A DNA stretch of 64,000 nt from Paramacrobiotus metropolitanus (Eukaryota > Tardigrada > Eutardigrada > Parachela > Macrobiotidae): positions 3,759,292 to 3,823,291 of the forward strand of contig NW_026570223.1 in NCBI RefSeq assembly GCF_019649055.1, given 5' to 3'. This document shows, piece after piece, positions 22,561 to 34,549 of this stretch. The notes below the pieces were generated by a model. The model was not told the origin of the DNA. It saw only the letters and a list, made by a program, of their open reading frames with translations, and did not search any database. A program made the position numbers and the translations under genes. Every line of letters starts with the position of its first letter. The stretch's first letter is position 1.

Positions 22561-23490
22561 TAGTTTGTCATATTTATATTGAGGTTCTTAGCCTAAAATT
22601 CAGTTATTCTCAGTTCACTTAAGGTACTGATCCATATTAACGGTGGTTTTTTGTGTCTTAAGTTTCTCCTTAGTATTCTAGTTATAAGTCTCTCTTAGCG
22701 GTGGTTTCTCAGTTTCTTTTTTTTTATTTCTTACAAACATAAGAGCGGTATTGTAATGAGTCCCTTGCATGAAATGTAAGATGAACCTTTTCTCGAATAC
22801 CTAGTTATTTAAAGGTTCAAAGACTAACGCGAAAAAAAAACCTGATTGGGAAAGCTGAAATACGAAATCGTTAGGACGTCATCTCAGTTTTGAATATTTC
22901 CCTGCTAATTTACATAAAAATTCATAACTCGCTCCCGTGAAGGTTTTCTGCTTCTGGTCTCACTTCATTCGACTTAGACAAAAATTCTGAGTCGAATGAG
23001 CGCAAAACAGGTCATTGTGACGTCATCCTAATGGTATCCTTGTTATCAATACAAGCCCTCTTTATCGGGCCGCATGTATGTGTTGTTGCGTCGGCAGTTT
23101 GCACAGAACGCCCGAACAAGTTCAAGAGAATACCTGACTGGTGAGCCGCGCAAACGAGACAAACAAGCTGTTCGACAATGGTACTGCGGCGATGACACTG
23201 AGGTGTGAACTAGTCTGATCCCTGTGGAGCCTTTCCTGGGAAGACTCACAACTTTTCTGAATATAGACTGGCACGGCCAATTCAGACGAAGAACCTCTAC
23301 GCGCAGAGATCTCGTGGTCAGACTGCCGGCGAATTAACTGATTGGTGTTCGAGCACGTACGCATGTTCTTTCATCGTTGTGTTTTTTGTTTGCTTGTGCT
23401 TTTTTTAATTTTTCAACTTTTTTAACGTTGTAGTTCTCGTTTGTTATTGTGGCCTGTTTATCTGCCGAACGATGAAGCATGTTTTGAAAC
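22561..23490. other. Intergenic, no gene seen
   Basis: AT-rich DNA. Only short frames are present and none has recognisable protein features. Confidence 0.5.
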
Positions 23491-23494
23491 TAGC

Positions 23495-23580
23495 AGTAGC
23501 AGAAGTTTGTTTGTAGCAGTAGCAGTAGTAGACAAGCAGCAGTAGCAGTAGCATAGCAGCAGCAGCAGTAGTAGACAAGA
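23495..23580. repeat. AGCAGT/AGC trinucleotide microsatellite
   Basis: An imperfect run of AGCAGTAGCAGTAGTAGACAAGC words. The reverse strand reads as a Cys/Tyr/Leu frame that is only a translation of the repeat. Confidence 0.85.
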
Positions 23581-25700
23581 ATACAAAGACACGTAATACA
23601 TAGAATATCAAGTTGCAACTGGTCTTGCAGTCTTAAGCATACAATAAAATAACGAAGGTACTGCAGTCTTTCACTGTCGTAATCATCGCTGCTGCTGGTA
23701 AGGTGGAGACTACACATCCGATTATTAGGTGTTGGCGTCCACGTTTTCAGCTGTCTGCAAGAATTAATACATTTGGCTTGCCTTTCTTTTTTGGCTGCCG
23801 AGGATTCTGCTTTTAAGCCAGGAAAGCGATGAAATTTAACACCAACGTAAGTAGGATTTCCTTGTGGCGCTTTACACCCCGCAACACTGCAGACTGCGCC
23901 GTATCCACAACGCCTTTTTTTGCATAAGTCATCGATATATCAGTTCTGGAATCTATCTGTATAATGGTACAGATCTAATAAATTTGAAGCTTACCTTTGG
24001 TGGCTGAAGCAGATCCATCGCTGCCGACTCAGTTACCGCAGAAGAAGCAGAAGCAGGTTGAACGACTTCAGCCCTGGATCCCTGGGATTGGGAATTCACA
24101 AGAACTGCAGCCGTTACTGGCAACAGTTTTCACTGTGACGCTTGTATGTGTTCGAAATAAATGCCGTTATAAGTGCTCAAATTCTGTACAGTTAGTAAAA
24201 TAACCAAATTTTGATAAAACTAAAATTAACATAGAAGAACGCAACTGTTCAGAAATAAGTTTTAAAGTTGCGGGAGTGTACTGCCGTGGTGTAGAAGTGT
24301 AAATTGTGATGAAGAATCTACACGCCAATGTGCTGTAATGCACGAACCACGTGGAGGCAGTTTGCCACGTGGTACGCTTGATAAGTACGTAAGTTTGGAA
24401 TTTTGTCAGTTATTAGGCTGTTAACCCAACCCGTATTCTAGCCAGACAGTATTCCAGTATTCTAGCTAGACAGCTAAGCAGTATGCCCGTATTGCCATTT
24501 GCGCGTATTAAGAGGCTCACCGTAAACCACACCCCTAGATTGTGCCAATCACAGGCGTGTAACATTCTGGTTGCAGAATTCCCATAGACCGTGCAGAAAC
24601 AAGCCGTATACACTATTCTACAGAAAGTCTCACTTTCTGTTTTTATCATAGTGTATCTAAGGTCCTGCAACGGTCTGCAGGCCTGACGAAAAATAGTGCA
24701 AACACTAGTCGCTTTTTTGTGTCGTTCATTGATCTGGACGGGCACTGATCGACCCATACTCGTATTAAAGCGAATGAATGTTGCCAGAGCGGTTCACCAT
24801 GTGTGGCTACCTGTTCTGACCAGCTCACCATGCGCAAACCATGACTAGACAGTAGACACATTTGTCGGAAGCTGCTTTTTCTGTTTCTAAACCTAATTTT
24901 AGTTTTCGTTCTTCGTCCGTTCGTACGGGACGTACTAATAAAGTTAGGCCGTAGTAGGCTTATGGCAAGCCGAGTAGTATTCGGGAATACAGTAGAAGCT
25001 CAGTAAAAAAAGGCTTTGTAACAAGTCAAACAACATTTCAAGTAGTAACTATGTACTTATTAATTTTTCAAACCTGAGAAACTAAATTTTTCTTAAATTT
25101 TCAATTTGGCAATCTACCCATTCACGGTAATTTTTGGCACAAAATACCTCATTAGTTGCTTTCCATATGTATTGTTATCCCCAAATGCCTTGCAATGTTT
25201 CACACAGCTGCTCTAAATTCCGAGTTATTCGGTATTAATTTTTTCATGTTGTTAATGTTTTACGTAGCATTTTACAATTTAATAAGCAAATCTAAAACTT
25301 AAGTAAAATATTATGATAATATGCGAAACGGCTGACACGTGGCAAATTATGCATAACGTACTTGGAACTTACAGACATGAAAAAATCTATATACGTACAG
25401 GCGGTACAGATATAATTATCTTAGTACTAATCAAAATATGTGTAAAACAAACAGGGGTTGTGTCAGATGTACATTTATGCAATAATTAGTCACTATATAC
25501 AATATGCAGTCGAAACGTATTATTATGTATTATATAGCATTTATGTAGGATGTACAGATACGTGATGTATTAATTATCTGGGCGTCCAGGTGAGCAGTGG
25601 TCACTTTGGCAAACGTATGTATGATTGGGCGACAGAAAACGGAGACTGTATCTGGGAGGAGCCATCCTCTCCTACAGCGAAGTCGTCGAAATCACGAATT
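23581..25700. other. Intergenic, no gene seen
   Basis: AT-rich single-copy-looking DNA. Short frames at 23,997-24,203 (+) and 24,413-24,861 (-) lack recognisable motifs or clear splice context. Confidence 0.5.
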
Positions 25701-25710
25701 TCTACTATTC

Positions 25711-25898
25711 GGTTTCAACACGATCATGTCCCCTCTTAGTCATCCGTAGAACTGGGACGGAGAGTCGGGGAACGGTGTCCTCATAGTCACTCGAATCTGA
25801 ACACGATTTAGTCGAAACTGCCGTTTTCGGTGAACGATTAAGAAGCGATGCAACACGGTATGTAGTAGTACTGGTAGTACTAGTAACGCGCAGTCATT
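25711..25898 (-). CDS. Weak candidate 3'-terminal exon, acidic/Ser-rich
   Basis: A 62-codon minus-strand frame without an obvious start gives RSPKTAVSTKSCSDSSDYED and then a basic stretch before TAG. The composition looks like a protein tail rather than translated repeat, but no family is recognised and no partner exon is found. Chance is quite possible. Confidence 0.15.
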
Positions 25899-25952
25899 AG
25901 AGGGATCTTGAAACGTCAGAGCTTGAAACGTGTTGAAACTTGAAACATAGTT

Positions 25953-26098
25953 TAGCTGAACCTGCCTGCTCTGTATGACATACTCTACCTCTCTGCCTGT
26001 TCAGCTAGACTATGGTCTAGCTGAATAGACAGAGAGGTAGATTAATACACAGCAGGCAGGTTCAGCTAGACTACGGCTAGACCGTAGTCTAGCTGAAC
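25953..26098. repeat. Two adjoining palindromes built on TTCAGCTAGAC
   Basis: The outer hairpin pairs TAGCTGAACCTGCCTGCT (25953-25970) with AGCAGGCAGGTTCAGCTA (26051-26068), and inside it CTACCTCTCTG..TTCAGCTAGAC pairs with GTCTAGCTGAA..CAGAGAGGTAG. It overlaps a second, perfect hairpin at 26060-26098 with 17-bp arms (GTTCAGCTAGACTACGG) around a 5-base loop. Half-palindromes continue to about 26,180. Confidence 0.9.
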
Positions 26099-26199
26099 AC
26101 GGAGCGATCGAGGACAGGGAGTGTTCAGCTTGACTACGGCTAGACTACGTCTGAAGTGAACTAAAGTATTCAGCTGCCTGCCTGCGTGACAGCAGATTT

Positions 26200-27045
26200 A
26201 GCTCGTGCATCATGCCATACTCGTTATAGACTATTGTATGGAATAAATATTACTGTAAAATTTTGAATAATTATTTGATCCAGTTGATAAATTTTTCCTG
26301 TTTGTTTCATGTACAGGATGTTGATGATATGATATGGAGTAGTATATCCTGTGGTATGATTTTTATTCGGGTGGAATTACGCGTTATGCTGCTGCCTATC
26401 ATTTATAGCACTTTCCTTGGGAGGACTATAACGGTTCTGTTGGAATAATAATAATAGGATCACATTGCTCTGAAGCGTTGTACAATGTTCGGATTTTAAG
26501 CGGATGATTATTATTATTGTTTTTATTCATGGAGAAGGTAACTCATTTCCGGATAGGGTGACATACTACCATGTGATTTTAAACCTGGCCGAACAGTAAT
26601 ACACGGACCCTCAGGACAGTTAGAGAACATAAACAGCTTATTAGAAATTAGCATTCTGGTAAAGAGCGATAAGACCCCATGTTTGAACGATTCCGTGGAT
26701 ATCCCCGCGTAGTTTCCAGCTGCTCGAAGGCCGCTACGATGCATCTTGGCCAATGTTTCACGCAAGCACACAGATGCCCCGCTCCGCACTCATTAATATT
26801 TGATTAGTGGCACTCGGTTTATTAATCCTTTATATTTTCCTCGTATCACTGCTTGAACTTCTGATTTAAACTTACCATTAAGCACGGTATGGCCTGATAA
26901 TGAAATACAATTAGTACACGTACGAAACATAAATTCGCTTCGGTCTTTTAGTGCTAGCGAGCAGCGGTGGTAGGAATAAAATCTGGGATTGGGAAATGGG
27001 AATCCCGGAATTGGTATTCTCACCCGAGCAGCGGTGCACTTCCCT
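26200..27045. other. Intergenic, no gene seen
   Basis: AT-rich DNA. Minus-strand frames at 26,523-26,789 and 26,793-27,023 have no recognisable domain. Confidence 0.4.
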
Positions 27046-27049
27046 ACTT

Positions 27050-27625
27050 AATAGTACTTCGACTTTACTCGCGTTTGCCCGCATGGGGCCATATAAAAAT
27101 TAGTTTATAACATTATACAGTTAATTTTCGACCGGTATACAGGACCGAAAGTGCTTTTCTGGACGCACTGACAGAGAAATCGGATAACAAAAAAACGCCG
27201 CCAGAAGAAATCGAACAGTTCGAAAATTAAATGACGAGTGTCTTTCACATGCTGGGTTAAATTTTTATTTTACGGTGATTAATTTACGGTGATTAATTCT
27301 AGTAAATTGAAACCAAGTAAGAAATCGGTTATTATTAACTAAATTGGTGATTTTAATTGGTGATAATTCCTCGTTTTTATGTAGCAATTTTGATGGATTC
27401 GTTGATCTCTAGATTTTTGTAACTTTGTTTTCTGTTAAATTTATTTGTTGTTCCTTGTTGCATTCGGTTCGGAAATAAACGTTTTTACTGGTTAAAAATT
27501 ACCTGTATAATGTTATAAACTAATTTTTATATGGCCCCATGCGGGCAAACTGAAATCATGGGTGGCCAGAACGTGAAGGTGTAATCTATAAGCGGTCGGA
27601 ACGCGAGTAAAGTCGAAGTACTTAT
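27050..27625. mobile_element. MITE with long terminal inverted repeats
   Basis: The left end AGTACTTCGACTTTACTCGC (from about 27050) is matched by GCGAGTAAAGTCGAAGTACT at the right end (about 27604-27623). A second, longer inverted block, from GCCCGCATGGGGCCATATAA to ATTATACAG (27078-27120), pairs with 27500-27546. On the right a ~50-bp insertion separates the two blocks. The core is AT-rich with no coding frame. It is a non-autonomous DNA transposon whose superfamily is unclear. Confidence 0.88.
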
Positions 27626-27629
27626 AAAG

Positions 27630-28515
27630 TTATAGTACTTAATACTACTCATGTTGCATGACAATGGTGCACCGTGCACAGGGCGTGCGCAGTGCAGGCT
27701 GTTCCAGTATATGTAATACAGGCTTGATGAAAAACGCCGGAAATACGAATATATGGCACACGAATACGAGTTTGCTCCGTTATCTTTTGAGATCTTCGGT
27801 GTACAGTAACTGGCCCAGCATGTATGAAGTTTCTGCGCGAGCTGGACGCGCGGCTTAAGGATCTACGGAGAAAGACGCTCTTTTGAGTTTTTACTCCAGC
27901 GTCTTAGCATTGAAATACAGAGGGGAAATGCTTTGTCTGTTACGTCGACCGTCCCACGTTCGGATGGTCTTAATGCTGTTTACGTTTTGTAGTGTTTGCG
28001 AATGTGATGTTTAAAAAAAAAACCAATGAAAAAAAATACAGGCTTATACAGCTTAAATTGATTTACATACAATTACAAATAATTTGAATTTTCAGCCTAG
28101 CACGTTTTTGAAAATGCCGGATAGAGGATTCATAATCCATATTACGAAACGGTATCTATGAATTACATAGGTTGATTTAACTGTATCTCCTGTTAATCTG
28201 AACTATGAAACAGTGATATTTTCAAATTAGTTCACCCAAAAATTATACAGAATCTGTATATAAGATTATTATAAACACGGTTCTTACATCACGCGATCAT
28301 TTTCAACATTCAAAAAAACTCGCTTTGATAGCGCTATTAAATAAGAAAATTGCTAACAGAACACATTGTGAAGTACACAATCATTACTTAAATAAAAAAT
28401 TGAAACAATTTAAAGCGTTTCGTATGAGCCAATAATCTTCATTTTTAACCGTTTCTAAAATCGTTTTTTCCTAAATTCGACGTAAAAGCAATCCTTTGTA
28501 ATCCTTTATAACCTT
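27630..28515. other. Intergenic, no gene seen
   Basis: AT-rich. A 66-codon plus-strand frame at 27,658-27,858 has no recognisable features. Confidence 0.4.
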
Positions 28516-28517
28516 TA

Positions 28518-28545
28518 CTAGCAGACCCCGCGCAAATTGCGCGGA
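28518..28545 (-). other. Helitron 3' terminus (hairpin plus CTAG)
   Basis: The plus strand reads CTAGCAGACCCCGCGCAAAT and continues TGCGCGG. Reverse-complemented this is a short GC-rich hairpin, six bases, CTAG, then T, the layout of Helitron 3' ends. It is nearly identical to 40602 and 54449. Confidence 0.85.
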
Positions 28546-29321
28546 TTAAGTAATGCGATGGATAAAAAAAAGTGCAAAAACTTAAACTTATAACTCCAGG
28601 TAAGTATAGCCAAGGTGGATAGTTAATGGTGATGTGAGTCGCCAAAACTTGCTGCATGAAAATTCAGTACTTTTCGGCAAGTTTGCGTCAAAGGCATCAA
28701 GTTGTAATTAAGAGCCCAAACGTACGGCAAAGCCTACAGCCTTAACCGCTTCGAATTTTTCAAAACGGATTACACATTCTCTTGCTAGTTTTTTATGCTC
28801 TCCATGCTCGTTATCGGCTTGACACAAAATTATGATTTTTGCATAAATCGAATTATGAATATGAGTTAGCCTTATATAAGTCGTAGCAGCCGTCGTAGTG
28901 AGTGCGGTTGTAGGGCGCAGACAGACTGTCGCTAGCGCGCTGCATGCCTGGCCTCTATGTATACTTGCCCGATTCAAACCACATTTCTACTACTTTACTC
29001 GACTCAGATGTTTTCTGGAATTTCAAAAAGCAAATTGCAGATTCAGAATCAGCGTCAAATTTTACTATGGCTCTCTGTCTGTGAAAAGTTTGTAGCAGTT
29101 ATGAATCGTCCGAAAATCACTCCCGTACGTTTACAACTTGATGGCCGTTTTGGCCATTGTATTTCTTTTGTCTTTCGAGAAACGTTAACGAGGTGTGACG
29201 GCAAAAAAAGTACTGAATTTTGCCACGTTGACTAACATCACCAGGGTTTATCCCTTATCCACCTTGGTATAGCTATAGGACCTACGGCTACGGGTAGGTT
29301 TTATGAACGAAGCGTAGAATT

Positions 29322-29404
29322 CCAAAGTCCACAAATGGACGGCACAATTTTCTGGAAAATATACCAAAGTCCACAATTGGACGGCACAATTTTCTGGAAA
29401 ATTT
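29322..29404. repeat. 42-bp direct duplication
   Basis: CCAAAGTCCACAAATGGACG...TTTTCTGGAAAAT occurs twice head to tail (29322 and 29364) with about one mismatch. Each copy contains the small palindrome GTCCA..TGGAC. Confidence 0.9.
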
Positions 29405-29721
29405 GCATTTCCCTTTAATTGACTGCAGAGATGACATAAGACCTAAAGTGTGAAATTTTTCCCCAGAGCCGGATAGATTATTTCAGTAGCTTCCGACCCA
29501 GTTCTTTATTTCCAGATGTCTCCAACCATTCGCGCAGTTGGTGCTTAGAGACTTTATAAATTATTTCTAGATCCTGTTCTCCCTTCCTGTTTTTTGTCAG
29601 TCTGCGATTTTTGAAGCTGTAAACTACCCGACAACAGTTTAATAACTTTGAATCCCAGTTTGACCACCAACACCACTGCTGCCCTTTATATCCGAATTTA
29701 ACCGTCAGTTAGACAGACTGT

Positions 29722-29756
29722 ACTCCATCAGTCTACAGACTGTACACTGATGGAGT
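29722..29756. repeat. Perfect 11-bp-arm hairpin next to the GGCCGAA element
   Basis: ACTCCATCAGT (29722-29732) pairs with ACTGATGGAGT (29746-29756) around a 13-base loop. No U-run follows, and it is not obviously a terminator. Confidence 0.8.
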
Positions 29757-29783
29757 AATAGTCACCTTTCTTACTATACGCGT

Positions 29784-30563
29784 CCGATCACTTCGGCCGT
29801 GTTACATTTCGGCCGCACAGGCTCACTTCGGCCAGCGTTCATTTCGGCAACGGGACGTTTCGGCCATCATAGGTGTCTTAGGTTTCCTACGTTTTCTAGG
29901 TTTTCTGGGATTTTTAGGTTTATTATGGTTCTTTGGTTTCTTAGGTTTACTAGGTTTCTTAGGCTTTTATGTTTCTTTGGTTTTTTAGGTTTCTTAGGCT
30001 TTTATGTTTCTTAAATTTTTGGATTCTTTGGTTTCTTAGGTTTTTCGGTTTCTTTGATTTCTTAAGTATCTTTGGTTTCTTAGAATTATTAGGTTTTCTT
30101 AGTTTTTTTTAGAATTATTATGTTTTCTTACGTTTTCTTAGGTTTTCTTCGATTTTCTTTTGTTTTCATGGGTATTCTTAGGTTATTCTTAGTGATTTAC
30201 GATATGAGGAATTCGTTTTTTTTCCTAGGTGGCTTACGGTTAAGTTTTCAGTAGTTTCCCGGTTATGCTTCGTGGCTTTGTGTCATCAAAAGGGACACAT
30301 GATAGTGACGTGACGTAAAACTTCAAGAACTGGCGTGCAAAATGATCTGAACGCGGCCTTTTGCTATCACTTTTTTGCTTCAATGGTTTTAAGTAACCCT
30401 AAAATTTATATCGCAAGTGACGTTTTCTTGTGAATCAAACTAAAATAAGCATTGGCCGAAATGTACTGTGGCCGAAGTGATCGTCGGCCGAACTGAATGA
30501 CGGCCGAAGTGAATGACGGCCGAAAAACTTTGGCCGAAATGAAAACGGCCGAAGTGACACGTA
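29784..30563. mobile_element. Non-autonomous element with clustered CACTTCGGCC / GGCCGAAGTG subterminal repeats
   Basis: The left end (from CGCGTCCGATCACTTCGGCC) carries about six CAYTTCGGCC or CGTTTCGGCC words in 90 bp. The right end (about 30,455-30,563) carries about six words of the reverse type, GGCCGAARTGA. The middle is the TTTCTTAGG microsatellite plus AT-rich DNA. No coding frame is present. Dense short subterminal repeats in opposite orientation are typical of transposase-binding arrays in DNA transposons. A second copy is at 36.1-37.3 kb. Confidence 0.75.
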
Positions 30564-31130
30564 GCCCTTACTATTGCTGCTTAACTAACCACAGAACACA
30601 GTTAAACCACTATTATTAAACAAAGACAGACATAAGCGTTTCGTTATGTTTCTTTCTCCGCTTTTTCGCTCTGCTTTAAATCTGGAATACGTAAAATTTC
30701 TCGCATGCTTGCTGCTCCGCGAGCTTCGCTTGCGCCACAGCTGGGCGGCATGCGGCTCCGCTTTCTAAAGCGCTATATAACAAATTTTTAAAAAAATGAT
30801 TTCCCGTTTTCCGAAAGTCCCTTGTTACTTAATAATGAAGCATTTCCCCTTATTGTTAGCTCGAAGCTCCACTGTAGTGGATTTGCATTAATAACATCAT
30901 GTTAACGCGTATCACATGGACATGGTTTCGAACACCACGTACCAAGCGGAGCAAAGAGCTTGCTGTTCTTCAGTGCAAAGCAAACCCCATACATGCCAAG
31001 TTGCCCATTTGCCTTTCTTGAACAGCTTTTTCTCCTGAAAACTATAAAGCAGCAAATTTCGAGAAATCGGATTTTTCAAATATTCGCTGGCAGTTCAGCA
31101 AGAAAAGCAACCGCCCTTGAAGACACTTTA
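30564..31130. other. AT-rich DNA, perhaps Helitron interior
   Basis: 30,680-30,770 has short GC-rich palindromic words (GCTCCGCGAGCTTCGC, GGCGGCATGCGGC) that resemble 41,380-41,430 inside the 40.6-kb Helitron, which weakly supports Helitron origin. No gene is seen. Confidence 0.3.
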
Positions 31131-31139
31131 CACTTTACA

Positions 31140-34100
31140 GTATAAACAAGCAGGACGCGCGGCGCTTACGCGCCGCGCTGACGCGGCCCACGGTTTCAAA
31201 CGGCTTAAAAGTGTGGGTACGGCACAGGTGGCCTTCGGAGACCAAAAGCCCTTTGGTGACCAAAGGCTTAATAAGGCGGGTACCGCACCCGTGGCCTTCG
31301 GTGACTTAAAACTTAAAAGACCTTCGGTGATCAAAGGCTTAAAAACCTTCGGTGACCAAAGGCTTATTAAGGCGGGTACCGCACACGTGGCCTTCGGTGA
31401 CCAAGGCTTAAAAGGCCTTCTGTGACCAAAGGCCTAATAAGACGGGTACCACACGCGTGGCCTTCGGTTACCAAAGGCTTTAAATGGTGGATCCCGCACA
31501 CGCACCTTTTGGTTTCAAAAGACGTAAGTCAATCACTAAGTAGGATTGACCGCGTGGCCTCCAGTTATAATAAGCTGGAAGGCGTCAAAGCGGGTTCTTA
31601 AGGTTTCGTTAGCTTAGTAAGTACTAAAACTAAAGGTGTAATCTGGATGATCTGAATATTTGGACTGATCATCGTACGGGTGCTAAGAATTTGAAATCTT
31701 AGTACTAATGCTAAAGGGAGGATCTGGCTGATCTGGCTATCCATGCAATCTCGTACAGGTGCTTAAGCTTTGGATGGTTCTGGATGATTTGGTAGTTCAG
31801 GCTGATCTGGTAGTTTAGACTGATTGGGCAGTTCTGGCTGATCTGGTAGTTCTGGCTGATCTGGTAGTTCTGGTCCTTCTGAATGATTTGGTAGTTAAGG
31901 CTGATCTGGCTGTTTTGGCAGATTGGTAAATTTTGCTAATTATGAAAGTTTGCTACGGTGCAAAGGTTTCAAAAGCTTAGAAAGGACAAACTCTTAAAGA
32001 AATAGGTACGTATCAAAAGCTGGAAAGCTCAAAAGCCGTAAGGCGGGTTCTGGCCAATCAGAAAGATTTGGAGGCGGGAGTGTGACGCACAGACAGCTCT
32101 GCTTTAATTAAATGACAAGCAGGACGCGCGGCGCTTACGCGCCGCTGACGCGGCCCACGGTTTCAAGCAGCTTAAAAGTGTGGGTACCGCACGCGTGGCC
32201 TTCGGTGACCAAGGGCCTAAAAGGCCATCGGTAACCCAAAGGCCTAAAAGGCATTCGGTAACGAAAAGCGGCCTTCGGTGACCAAAGGCTTAATAAGGCG
32301 GGTACCGCACGCGTGGCCTTCGTGACCAAAGGCTTAATAAGCCTTCGGTGACCAAAGGCTTAAAACATCTTCGGAGGCTAAAGGCCTAAAATGTCTTCGG
32401 TGACCGAAGTCTTGGAAAGCCTTCGGTCATCAAAGGCTACAGCTTCTGCGTGAAAACTACAGCTTCTTTAAGGTTTGCACGCTAAAAAGTCGTAATGCTG
32501 GTTTTAGCCAATCTAGTACCAAGGTTTCGAAAGCTTGATAAACGCTAATGCTGAAGGTAGGATTTGGCTATTCAGGTAAAAGCTTGCATAGGCTTCAAAA
32601 GCTTCGTAAGGACCAAGCCAAAGGGAGTATCTGGTTCATTTAACGAAGTCGAAAAGTCTAAAAGGCTGTACAGGCATGAAAGCCTTAATGCTGGTGCTGG
32701 CCAATGAGGAAGCTTTGGAGGCGGGAGTGTGACGCACAGACAGCTCTGCTTTAATTAAATGACAAGCAGGACGCGCGGCGCTTACGCGCCGCGCTGACGC
32801 GGCCCACGGTTACAAACGACTTAAAAGTGTGGGTCTGAAGGCCATCAGTGACCAAAGGGTTAAAAAACCTTCAGTGACCAAAGGCTTAAAAGGCCTTCGG
32901 TGACCAAAAGCCTAACACGCCTTCAGTAGGCAAAAGCTTAAAAAACCGTCGGTGACCAAAGGCTAAAAAGGCGTTTGGTTGCCAACGTACCACACGCGTG
33001 GCTTTCGGTGACCAAAGGCTCAAAAAGGCGGGTCCACGCGCGTGGCCATCGGTGACCAAAGGCTCAAAAAGGCGGGTACCACGCGCGTGGCCTTCGGTGA
33101 CCAAAGGCTCAAAAAGGTGGGTACCGCACGCGTGGCCTTTGGTGACCAAAGGCCTAAAAGGCCTTCAGTGGGCAAAGGCTTAGAAAAACCATCGGTGACC
33201 AAAGGCTTAAAAGGCGTTCGGTGACCCTAGGCATAAAAGGCCTTCGGTGGCCAACGTACCACACGCGTGGCCTTTGGTGACCAAAGGCTCAAAAAGGCGG
33301 GTACCACACGCGTAGCCTTTCGTGACCAAAAGGCTCAAAAAAGCGGGTACCACGCGCGTGGCCTTCGGTGTCCAAAGGCTCAAAAGGACGGGTACCGCAC
33401 GCGGGGCCTTCTGTGACTAAAGGCTCAAAAAGGCTGGTACCCCGCGCGTCTTCGTGACGAAATGCTTAAAAAACGTCGACGACCATCATCTTAAAAGGTT
33501 GTCTGTTACCATAAGCTTAAGAGGCCTTCGGTGACCAAAGGCTTATTAACGCGGGTACCGCACACGTGGTCTTTGGTTGCGAAAGGCTTGAAATGCCTTT
33601 CTTAACCAAAGGCTTAAAAGATACTCGGTGGACAAAGGCCTAAAAGGCCTTCGCTGACCGAAGGCCTTAAAGGCTTTTGGTGACAAAAGGCTTTAAAAAC
33701 CTTTGGTGACCAAATTTTCAAAAGGCCTTCGGTGACCAAAGGCTTAAAAAGCCTTCAGTTCATAAGAGCTTAGAAGGCCGTCGGTGACAAATGGCCTTCG
33801 GTGGACAAACGCTTGAAAGGCCTTCTGTGTTAAAAGGTTAAACGACTTTCGGTTACCGAAGGCTCAAAATGGTGGATACCGCATGCGTGGCTTTAGGCGA
33901 CTTCTCGGCCACCAGTGACCTGAGCCTTTCGGTTACTAAAAGCTTAGAAGGCCGCGTGGCTTAGAACGCGCGTGGCCATCGGTGACCAAAGGCTCAAAAA
34001 GGTGGGTACCACGCGCGTGGCCTAACCAAAGGCTTAAAAAGGCTTAAAAAGCCTTCGATTCATAAAAGCTAAGAAGGTCGTCGGTGACAAATGGCCTTCG

Positions 34101-34545
34101 GTGGACAAAAGCTTGAAAGGCCTTCGGTGTTAAAAGGTTAAACGACTTTCGGTTACCGATGGCTCAAAAGGGTGGATACCGCATGCGTGGCCTTAGGCGA
34201 CCGAAGGCCCAAAAGTCATCAGTGACCGGAAGCTTAAAAGGTTTTCGGTTACTTAAAGCTTAGAAGGCCTTTGGTGATAGAAAGCCTTCAGTGACCAAAG
34301 GTTTAGAAAAGTGGGTACCGCACGCATTGCCTTCGGTGACCAAAGGCTTAAAAAACATTTGTTGACCAAACGCCTTTGGCGACCGAAGCTTGAAAGACCT
34401 TCGGTGACAAAAGGCTTAAAAGCTTTCTGCGACAAAAAGCTTCAAAGGCCTTCGGTTACCATAAGCTTAAAAGGGTGGGTAGCGAACGCATAGTCTTCGG
34501 TTACCAAAGGCTTAAAAGGGAGGATGGTACCGCACGCAAGGCTAT
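31140..34545. repeat. Complex satellite: palindromic CCTTCGGTGACCAAAGG monomers with GC-rich hairpin headers
   Basis: The basic monomer is about 26 bp, GGCCTTCGGTGACCAAAGGC followed by TTAAAA. Its core is a near-perfect palindrome. Longer 40-60 bp versions add GCGGGTACCGCACGCGTGGCC. Three larger blocks start with a header at 31147, 32118 and 32767, ACGCGCGGCGCTTACGCGCC..., itself a hairpin, followed by a GACGCGGCCCACGGTT line. Two of the headers are preceded by GGCGGGAGTGTGACGCACAG. More than 60 monomers are present and they become less regular after 33.5 kb. The Ala/Phe/Gly-rich frames in it are repeat translations, not genes. Confidence 0.92.
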
Positions 34546-34549
34546 CGGC

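Noticed and set aside
20960-23040. Possible large TIR element (GTCGAATG words near 21.0 and 23.0 kb)
   Set aside because: Matches between the two ends are short and broken; no continuous inverted repeat could be traced.
31117-34493. Several Ala/Phe/Gly-rich ORFs on both strands at 31-34 kb
   Set aside because: All lie in the palindromic satellite and simply read its monomers; frames on both strands look alike because the monomer is self-complementary.
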